A stretch of DNA of 10,705 nt from contig JAUNHF010000037.1 in assembly GCA_030524065.1 (NCBI GenBank), forward strand, positions 1 through 10,705. The letters are read 5' to 3'. Shown here piece by piece: positions 6,323 to 10,705 of this stretch. The translations under genes and the position numbers were made by a program. A model generated the notes under the pieces. It made no database searches. It worked only from the letters and a program-made list of their open reading frames with translations, and was not told the origin of the DNA. Numbering within the stretch: the first letter of the stretch is position 1; each line of letters opens with the position of its first letter. The stretch comes from Deinococcus sp. Its GTDB lineage: Bacteria; Deinococcota; Deinococci; Deinococcales; Deinococcaceae.

Positions 6323-7222
6323 ATGTTCTATTACGACGGCAAATTGCAGTACCAGGTCCGCGTAGATACCCCCGACCCCCGTTTCGCCCGCATGCTTCAG
6401 CAGGCCATTGGTGGTGTGGAAGGCGAAATCCGCGTGGCCCTGCAATATCTGTTCCAGTCGTTTGGTGCCCGTGGTCCTGCCAAGTACCGTGACATGCTGC
6501 TGGCAACCGGAACCGAAGAACTCGCCCACATCGAAATGCTTGCCACTGCCGTAGCCCTGAATCTGGAAGGAGCTTCCGGCGCAGATAAGGACTTGGCCGC
6601 CAAGAACAACCCGGTGGTTGAGGCCGTGATGGGCGGTATGGACCCCCGTCAGTTCCTCTCGGCCGGCATGGCTGCGCTGGCTGCCGACGCCAACGGCGTG
6701 CCTTTTAGTGGCTCGCACGTGTACGCCAGCGGCAACCTCGCCGCCGATATGTACGCCAACGTGACCGCCGAGGCCACCGGCCGCGCCCTGGCCTGCCGCC
6801 TGTTTGAGCTGACCGACGACACCGGCATGAAAGATATGCTGCGCTTCCTGATCGCCCGCGACACCATGCACCAGCAGCAGTGGCTGGCCGTGATCGAGGA
6901 ACTGGGCGGCCATCAGGGTACCCTGCCGATTCCCAACAGCTTCCCCATCGAAGAGGAGCTGCGTGAGGTCAGCTACACCTACTTTGTGCCGGGGGTAGAA
7001 GGCGTGCCCGCCCCGCAGGGCCGCTGGAGCGAAGGCCCGTCGCTGGACGGCCTGGGCGAGTTCAAGCTGATGGTGGGCCAGCCGTTCGGCCAAAAGCCCC
7101 AGCTGGCCCCCCCCATGCCGATGGCTTACGCCGAAAAGCAGCAGATGGTCCCCGCCGACGCCGCCACACCCCAAACTGCCCAGCCGAGTGATGTGCTGAC
7201 CAACGACACCCACCGCAGCTGA
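6323..7222 (+). CDS. Manganese (non-heme) catalase
   Basis: This enzyme converts hydrogen peroxide to water and oxygen at a dinuclear manganese centre in a ferritin-like four-helix bundle, and is usually a cytoplasmic hexamer. The 299-residue protein begins MFYYDGKLQYQV, typical of the family. All five metal ligands known from the Lactobacillus plantarum enzyme can be placed: Glu35 (GGVEGEIRVALQY), Glu66 and His69 (TEELAHIEML), Glu150 (NVTAEATGR) and His183 (DTMHQQQW). The C-terminal part (about 215-299) holds the usual SYTYFVPGVEG segment and ends in a Gln/Ala/Pro-rich tail. The ATG at 6323 is preceded by GAGGAG (6311-6316) at 6 nt and matches the family N-terminus, so longer upstream starts are rejected. 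The gene appears to be monocistronic, with a strong terminator directly after it. A role in peroxide defence fits a stress-resistant organism. Identification is secure. Confidence 0.97.
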   Translation: MFYYDGKLQYQVRVDTPDPRFARMLQQAIGGVEGEIRVALQYLFQSFGARGPAKYRDMLLATGTEELAHIEMLATAVALNLEGASGADKDLAAKNNPVVEAVMGGMDPRQFLSAGMAALAADANGVPFSGSHVYASGNLAADMYANVTAEATGRALACRLFELTDDTGMKDMLRFLIARDTMHQQQWLAVIEELGGHQGTLPIPNSFPIEEELREVSYTYFVPGVEGVPAPQGRWSEGPSLDGLGEFKLMVGQPFGQKPQLAPPMPMAYAEKQQMVPADAATPQTAQPSDVLTNDTHRS

Positions 7223-7239
7223 GCTGACACTACACGGGC

Positions 7240-7280
7240 ACTCAGGGCGCCGCTTAAGCGGTTGGCCCTGAGTTTCTTTT
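7240..7280 (+). terminator. Rho-independent terminator of the catalase gene
   Basis: A perfect 9-bp stem, ACTCAGGGC (7240-7248) and GCCCTGAGT (7265-7273), encloses a second small palindrome (CCGC TTAA GCGG, 7250-7261). It is followed by TTTCTTTT. It starts 18 nt after the catalase stop and is the clearest terminator in the window. Confidence 0.92.
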
Positions 7281-7384
7281 GGTGTTGTCCCCGAGGTAAA
7301 GCGGGAGGCTGTCCGGAAAATCGTGGAGGTGATTCCTGCCTCCACAGCTTCATGCGAGCAGGGCGAGTAAGCCATACGGGCAGG

Positions 7385-7410
7385 GTTCATCTGCTACTTT
7401 CCAGATGAAC
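7385..7410. repeat. Perfect 9-bp inverted repeat
   Basis: GTTCATCTG (7385-7393) and CAGATGAAC (7402-7410) are separated by 8 nt and followed by TCTATATT. The arms are moderate in GC, so chance pairing is less likely than for the GC-rich hairpins nearby. It could be an operator, a weak terminator or an end of a lost element. Confidence 0.5.
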
Positions 7411-7647
7411 TCTATATTCAGGAGCGCCGGCCACGCAGGCCAGCAATAGACAGCAAGCAGGCCGTCCCAGCGCCGGACCTGGCTCTGATAGCAGGTGCCT
7501 GCGCCGTAGCCACCGCAACTCACAGCGGGCCATTCTGCGGCCCTGCCCTCTTTGCACTGCCTGCATTGAAGTGTCCCATCTTCTGCAAGCCTGAGCAGAC
7601 ATTATCCGTTGAGAATTGTTAACTTCTTAGTAATGTCCAGAGTTCAC

Positions 7648-7657
7648 TTGTGCACAA
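7648..7657. promoter_or_regulatory. Palindrome TTGTGCACAA, possible operator
   Basis: This is a perfect 10-bp palindrome within the AT-rich leader of the FAS1 gene, about 145 nt before its start. Such sites often bind dimeric regulators, but no specific regulator is recognised. Confidence 0.3.
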
Positions 7658-7669
7658 TCTAACTAAGCA

Positions 7670-7717
7670 GTCAATTTTAGTCTTGATGGCATCTGAACGG
7701 CCTAAGACTGACTTGAC
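7670..7717 (+). promoter_or_regulatory. Interrupted hairpin in the FAS1 leader
   Basis: GTCAA (7670-7674) pairs with TTGAC (7713-7717), and, across a small internal loop, AGTCTT (7679-7684) pairs with AAGACT (7704-7709). It would lie in the mRNA leader if transcription starts further upstream. The function is unknown, and the alternative is a protein-binding site. Confidence 0.3.
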
Positions 7718-7802
7718 GACATCAAACCAAGTATTGCAGGGATTCCAACACTGCCGAGAATGATGTGGTGAAGCTTTGGGCTGTCAGTGAAGGAGGCAAC
7801 TT

Positions 7803-8282
7803 ATGAAAAAAGCTCTTACATTGACCACCCTACTCTTCACCGGAGCCGCCGTTGCAGGTGGAGGCAGCTCTGTGCCAGCCAGCAACTCCATTGCCGGTAT
7901 CGTGGCGAACGACCCCAACTTCAGCACCTTGCTCACCGCAGTGCAGGCGGCAGGCCTGACCGAGGAACTGAACTCTGGCGGCCCCTACACCGTTTTTGTA
8001 CCGACCAACGCCGCTTTCGCAAAGGTTCCGAAGGCTCAACTGAATGCCCTACTGAATGACCGTGAGCAGCTGCGGTCCGTGCTGCTGTACCACGTGGTGC
8101 CTGGAAGCGTTACCTCCAAGCAAGTCGTCACCCTGGACTCGGCAACCACCGCCAACGGCGCCAGTGTCAACATCATGACCAAAGGTGGCAAGGTCATGGT
8201 TGACGGTGCCACCGTGACGAAGGCAGACGTTCGTGCCAGCAACGGTGTCGTGCACGTGGTGGATACTGTCCTGATGCCCTGA
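7803..8282 (+). CDS. Secreted single-domain fasciclin (FAS1) protein
   Basis: The 159-residue protein has a Sec signal peptide (MKKALTLTTLLFTGAAVA, cleavage near residue 18-20) followed by one FAS1 domain (about 28-158). The FAS1 hallmarks are all present: the H1 segment YTVFVPTNAAF (62-72), the YH motif LLYHVVPG (94-101, Tyr96-His97) and the H2 segment VVHVVDTVLMP (149-159). FAS1 domains mediate adhesion or protein/ligand binding at cell surfaces and in the extracellular matrix, and this minimal secreted form is common in bacteria. AGGAGG (7791-7796) lies 6 nt before the ATG, predicting efficient translation. The upstream leader is long and unusually AT-rich. The next gene also encodes an exported protein and runs in the same direction, but a hairpin separates them. 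Family assignment is secure, while the ligand or adhesion partner is unknown. Confidence 0.95.
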   Translation: MKKALTLTTLLFTGAAVAGGGSSVPASNSIAGIVANDPNFSTLLTAVQAAGLTEELNSGGPYTVFVPTNAAFAKVPKAQLNALLNDREQLRSVLLYHVVPGSVTSKQVVTLDSATTANGASVNIMTKGGKVMVDGATVTKADVRASNGVVHVVDTVLMP

Positions 8283-8306
8283 TGGTCTGAACCATACACA
8301 CGCTGC

Positions 8307-8346
8307 GGTCAGGCCACCCGAGGAGTCCCCCTCCGGTGGCCTGGCC
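8307..8346 (+). terminator. Long GC-rich hairpin after the FAS1 gene
   Basis: GGTCAGGCCACC (8307-8318) pairs with GGTGGCCTGGCC (8335-8346), 12 bp with one G-U pair. GAGG (8320-8323) and CCTC (8330-8333) can extend the structure inside the loop. It begins 25 nt after the FAS1 stop. There is no T run, so it may be a weak terminator or an mRNA-stabilising end rather than a strong stop. Confidence 0.6.
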
Positions 8347-8395
8347 GCATGTTGGGTGGCGCTGCCCCAGAACGGCGTCAGGAAGGAACTTTCTC

Positions 8396-9604
8396 TTGCC
8401 TGTTCATGCTTTGCTGTTGCCCGCCCTGCTGCTGGCCCTGGTGTCCTGCGGCTCTCCAGAAGGCGGGCAGGAGTCGGCCGCCTCAACCCCACCAGCGTCT
8501 GCACCAACGGCGGCAGCTGGCCCGCCTGCCCAAACCACCTTCCGCCTCAACTGGGAAACCAGCGAACCGGTCCTTGTCGGTACCGAGGTCAAGCAGCGCC
8601 CCGTGCGCCGCAGTCAGGAGTTACCGCTGCCGTCGGCGCAGCCAGACGCTGCCTTCTGGGAGCAAGCCGAGCAGTGGTTCAGTGAGCTGGAGCGCCGCCA
8701 ACCGCAGGATGTTCGCTGGACGCGGCAGGGTGAGGTCTGGACCGCGCAGGCCCAGCATGGCTGGCAGGTGGACCGGGAAGCCAGCCGCGCCAGTATCGAG
8801 CGGGCATTGGCTTCGGGAAGGCGTGAAGCGTCGCCCACTGTCCTACGCGTGGCCCCAGAGCGCACGGTAGCCTGGGCCGCGCAGCAGCGCTTGGGCCACC
8901 TGTATACCGGCGAGACAGCGTTTACTGGCAGCCCGGAGTTCCGCGTTCACAACATCCGGGTGGGCGCCGACAAGGTCAGCGGCAAGTGGCTTGAACCCGG
9001 CGAAACCTTCGACTTCAATGCCAGGGTTGGGCAGATCAGCGCCGCCAACGGCTTTCAGCCCGGCTACGTCATCACCGGCAACACGCTGAGCATGGAAGAC
9101 GGCGGCGGGCTGTGCCAGGTCAGCACCACGGTCTTCCGGGCAGCTTTTGGGGCTGGGCTGCCCATCACCGAGCGGCATGCCCACTCGTATCAGGTGGCTT
9201 ACTACGGCGAGCCGGGGCTGGACGCCGCCGTTTACGCGCCCAGCAAAAACCTGCGCTGGATCAACGACACTGGCGCACCGCTGCTGCTTCAGGCCGAGTG
9301 GAACCTGGACACCGAGCAGCTGTTTATTCATCTGTTTGGCCGGGACGATGGCCGGGAAGTGCGGATCAGCGAGCCGCAGATTCGGGGCGCGGCACTGCCT
9401 CCGGACCCCACCTACGTGGCCGATAAAGCCCTCTCCGGAGATGACATCAAACGGCTGGACATGCCTGCACCCGGCGGCCTGGTCACGGTCAACCGTGAGG
9501 TGATCGTTGGCGGCAAGAAGCGGCAAATGGAGATGGTCAGCCGCTACCGACCCTGGGGCGGCGTCTTCGCCGTGCCTCCAGGTGATCTGCGGCTGGCTGA
9601 CTGA
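8396..9604 (+). CDS. VanW-family lipoprotein
   Basis: The 402-residue protein starts with a short lipoprotein signal peptide (LLLPALLLALVSC, lipobox LVSC, Cys18), then an Ala/Ser/Pro-rich linker. A segment with GWQVDREASRASIERAL (about 122-138) resembles the putative peptidoglycan-binding domain that usually precedes VanW. The VanW domain (about 160-315) shows RVHNIRVGADKVSG, the PGETFDFN segment, the signature GGGLCQVSTT (236-245), ERHAHSYQV and NLRWINDTGAP. A short C-terminal domain follows. VanW proteins occur in some vancomycin-resistance clusters and widely outside them, and their biochemical role is not established. No vanHAX-type genes are present here, so a resistance role is not implied. 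The TTG at 8396 was chosen because AAGGA (8383-8387) lies 8 nt upstream. No in-frame ATG exists nearby. A GTG at 8336 would add 20 residues with Arg residues that could help export, but it lies inside the preceding hairpin. Confidence 0.9.
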   Translation: MPVHALLLPALLLALVSCGSPEGGQESAASTPPASAPTAAAGPPAQTTFRLNWETSEPVLVGTEVKQRPVRRSQELPLPSAQPDAAFWEQAEQWFSELERRQPQDVRWTRQGEVWTAQAQHGWQVDREASRASIERALASGRREASPTVLRVAPERTVAWAAQQRLGHLYTGETAFTGSPEFRVHNIRVGADKVSGKWLEPGETFDFNARVGQISAANGFQPGYVITGNTLSMEDGGGLCQVSTTVFRAAFGAGLPITERHAHSYQVAYYGEPGLDAAVYAPSKNLRWINDTGAPLLLQAEWNLDTEQLFIHLFGRDDGREVRISEPQIRGAALPPDPTYVADKALSGDDIKRLDMPAPGGLVTVNREVIVGGKKRQMEMVSRYRPWGGVFAVPPGDLRLAD

Positions 9605-9713
9605 GGCTCTGTGCTGAGCGAGTAGGGGCGGCTTTGCTCAGCAGTGGAGGCTGACCGGAATTGTCGCCGCGTCCTGGCGACAGGGGCGCGGTATGCGGCG
9701 GCAGCGGCCCCCA

Positions 9714-9932
9714 TCAGCAATCAGCCACTTGGCTTGAGGCCGTGGCTGAACTCGGCTGCCAAGTAAGCTGAGGCTCCCACAAGGCCGCTGGTTGCCCCGT
9801 GCTCCAGCGCCAGCGTCTGTGCACATGCTGGGCAAACGCCCTAGGCGGCCAGGCGATTTCCAGCGCGTATTCGGTCGCCTGTTCCATATGGTCGCCGCCG
9901 CCACGGGCAACGGTCACGGCGTAGGCGGGCAT
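9714..9932 (-). CDS. Doubtful small ORF downstream of the binding-protein gene
   Basis: A 72-residue reading frame starts with ATG at 9932, 23 nt after the upstream gene's stop. Its first 30 residues (MPAYAVTVARGGGDHMEQAT and following) have GC-ending codons and a protein-like composition. The rest is Trp/Ser/Ala-rich and looks random. No family is recognised and the Shine-Dalgarno region (GGGCAGGC) is weak. It could be a small gene, a truncated remnant of one, or chance. The start lies inside the adjacent hairpin. Confidence 0.2.
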   Translation of the reverse strand: MPAYAVTVARGGGDHMEQATEYALEIAWPPRAFAQHVHRRWRWSTGQPAALWEPQLTWQPSSATASSQVADC

Positions 9933-9945
9933 CTGCCTGCCCGCC
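9924..9945 (-). terminator. Hairpin after the binding-protein gene
   Basis: GGCGGGCA (9924-9931) and TGCCCGCC (9938-9945) form a perfect 8-bp stem with a 6-nt loop, 10 nt beyond the stop codon of the minus-strand gene. No T run follows on the minus strand, so termination strength is uncertain. Confidence 0.55.
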
Positions 9946-9955
9946 CCATCTCAGA

Positions 9956-10705
9956 TCAGCTCTTGCTGACGTTCTTCCACAGCACGCCCATGTTGAACGA
10001 GCGCATCGGGTTGTAGGTGCTTTCGTCAATGCCCTGCACGTTGTCGCGTACAGCACGAATCTGCGGGTTGGTGGGCATCATCAGGAAGTAGCCCTGGTCC
10101 ATCGCACGCGTGGCGATCTGCCGGTACAGGTCCTTGCGCTTGGCCTCGTCGGTGATTGAGCGGGCTTCTTCGATCATCTTGTCCAGCTCGGGATCGCTGA
10201 TGCCGGTGCGGACGTTGTAGTAGCCATCGGTGTGGTAAAAGGTGTGCACAAAATTGTCGGGATCGGCGTAGTCGGGTGCCCAGGTTGCCACCGTCAGGGC
10301 TTCTTTACCGGCGCGGGCGTCGGCCAGGATGTCGCTCCACTGCTTCTGGGTCAGGTTGATCTTGAACTTGGGGTTCAGCGATTCAATGTTCTGCTTGAGC
10401 ATTTCCATCATGGTCTGGTGGGCCAAGTTGCCCTGACGCGAAGACGCGTTGATGGTAAAGCCGTTCTCCCAAACCTGGCCGCCCCAGGCCTGCTTGAAGT
10501 ATTCCTCGGCGGCCTTCATGTCGAACTGCGCGGCCGGCAGGCTGGGATCATAGCCCAGGAATGTGTCGGGCAGCATAAAGTTGCGCGGCGCGCCCTTGCC
10601 GTTTTGAACCTGATCAATAAAGGCCTGCGGGTCAAAGGCGGCGATAAAGCCTTTGCGGACGTTGATGTCGCTGAAGAAGTCCGCCGGGATGCCCTGGCCG
10701 TCCAG
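9956..10705 (-). CDS. ABC transporter family 5 solute-binding protein, peptide type (5' part outside window)
   Basis: The visible 249 residues are the C-terminal part of an extracytoplasmic binding protein of the DppA/OppA family, which delivers peptides or similar solutes to an ABC importer. The frame is open to the window edge. It shows the family-typical NVRKGFIAAFDPQAFI segment (family form: R-x-A-l-a-x-A-i-D-r-x-x-i), then EYFKQAW, the WAPDYADPDNFVHTFYH segment near the ligand pocket, and SDPELDKMIEEARSITDEAKRKDLYRQI. It ends MGVLWKNVSKS. The signal peptide and N-terminal lobe are outside the window, so substrate class cannot be judged. No transporter permease or ATPase gene follows downstream within the window, and any partners would be upstream or elsewhere. 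Family assignment is secure, the exact substrate is not. Confidence 0.93.
   Translation of the reverse strand: MDGQGIPADFFSDINVRKGFIAAFDPQAFIDQVQNGKGAPRNFMLPDTFLGYDPSLPAAQFDMKAAEEYFKQAWGGQVWENGFTINASSRQGNLAHQTMMEMLKQNIESLNPKFKINLTQKQWSDILADARAGKEALTVATWAPDYADPDNFVHTFYHTDGYYNVRTGISDPELDKMIEEARSITDEAKRKDLYRQIATRAMDQGYFLMMPTNPQIRAVRDNVQGIDESTYNPMRSFNMGVLWKNVSKS

Larger units (their letters stand above)
7281..7802. other. Non-coding region before the FAS1 gene, with several palindromes
   Basis: No ORF here looks coding. Inverted repeats include GTGGAGG (7323-7329) with CCTCCAC (7339-7345), and GTTCATCTG (7385-7393) with CAGATGAAC (7402-7410). From about 7590 onward the composition is clearly AT-richer than the rest of the window. 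This part carries the palindrome TTGTGCACAA (7648-7657) and an interrupted hairpin at 7670-7717. Candidate promoter boxes exist (TTGAGA at 7609, TTGACG at 7713) but neither has a convincing -10 at normal spacing. Confidence 0.55.
9605..9955. other. Inverted-repeat-rich intergenic region
   Basis: This stretch separates two converging genes. Paired arms include TGCTGAGC (9612-9619) with GCTCAGCA (9636-9643), likely helping to end the VanW transcript, TGTCGCC (9662-9668) with GGCGACA (9676-9682), TCAGCCAC (9721-9728) with GTGGCTGA (9742-9749), and ACTTGGC (9727-9733) with GCCAAGT (9758-9764), which competes with the previous pair. None has a T run. In GC-rich DNA some of these will be chance. 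Confidence 0.5.

Noticed and set aside
6041..7390. 449-residue minus-strand frame opposite the catalase
   Set aside because: It is antisense to a gene with all metal ligands conserved and a strong ribosome binding site, and it runs through the terminator.
7590..7802. Deinococcus radiation/desiccation response motif searched for near the catalase and FAS1 genes
   Set aside because: No stretch resembling the 17-bp palindromic consensus was found. TTGTGCACAA does not match it.
8396..9604. Vancomycin resistance cluster suggested by VanW
   Set aside because: VanW-domain proteins are widespread without resistance, and no vanH, vanA/B, vanX, vanS or vanR gene is present.

Overview
The window looks like a chromosomal segment from a Deinococcus or close relative. 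This is inferred from the high GC content, the arrangement of start sites (a -10-like box about 6 nt before an ATG with no Shine-Dalgarno, next to genes with strong GGAGG sites), and the gene mix: trpBA, a manganese catalase, a FAS1 protein, a VanW lipoprotein and a family 5 solute-binding protein. No rRNA, tRNA, CRISPR array or intact insertion sequence was seen.

Layout. Positions 2-2067 hold trpB (5' end outside the window) and trpA, which overlap by 4 nt and encode the two subunits of tryptophan synthase. A long nested inverted repeat sits in-frame in the 3' end of trpB, and its 3' arm carries the trpA ribosome binding site. A hairpin at 2096-2123 separates trpA from a convergent gene (2128-3057, minus) for a tyrosine-recombinase-like protein that lacks several catalytic residues. 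A compact divergent promoter region (3058-3202) leads to a 915-residue membrane protein (3203-5950). It appears to combine a degenerate kinase-like domain, one transmembrane helix, an SH3b-like domain, a right-handed parallel beta-helix and a proline-rich tail. This is the most unusual gene in the window.

After a 372-nt structured intergenic stretch comes a dinuclear manganese catalase (6323-7222) with all five metal ligands and a clear terminator. A 522-nt non-coding stretch, AT-richer towards its end, precedes a small secreted FAS1 protein (7803-8282). A VanW-family lipoprotein follows in the same direction (8396-9604). The segment 9605-9955 is rich in inverted repeats and holds at most a doubtful small ORF. 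The window ends inside a minus-strand gene for a peptide-type ABC transporter binding protein (9956-10705).

Functionally, only trpBA forms an obvious pathway unit. The remaining genes look like separate transcription units: oxidative-stress defence (catalase), cell-surface or envelope proteins (beta-helix protein, FAS1, VanW) and nutrient uptake. I see no convincing multi-gene undescribed system. The leads most worth following are the pseudokinase/beta-helix protein, the hairpin covering the trpA start, and a motif shared by the two divergent promoters.
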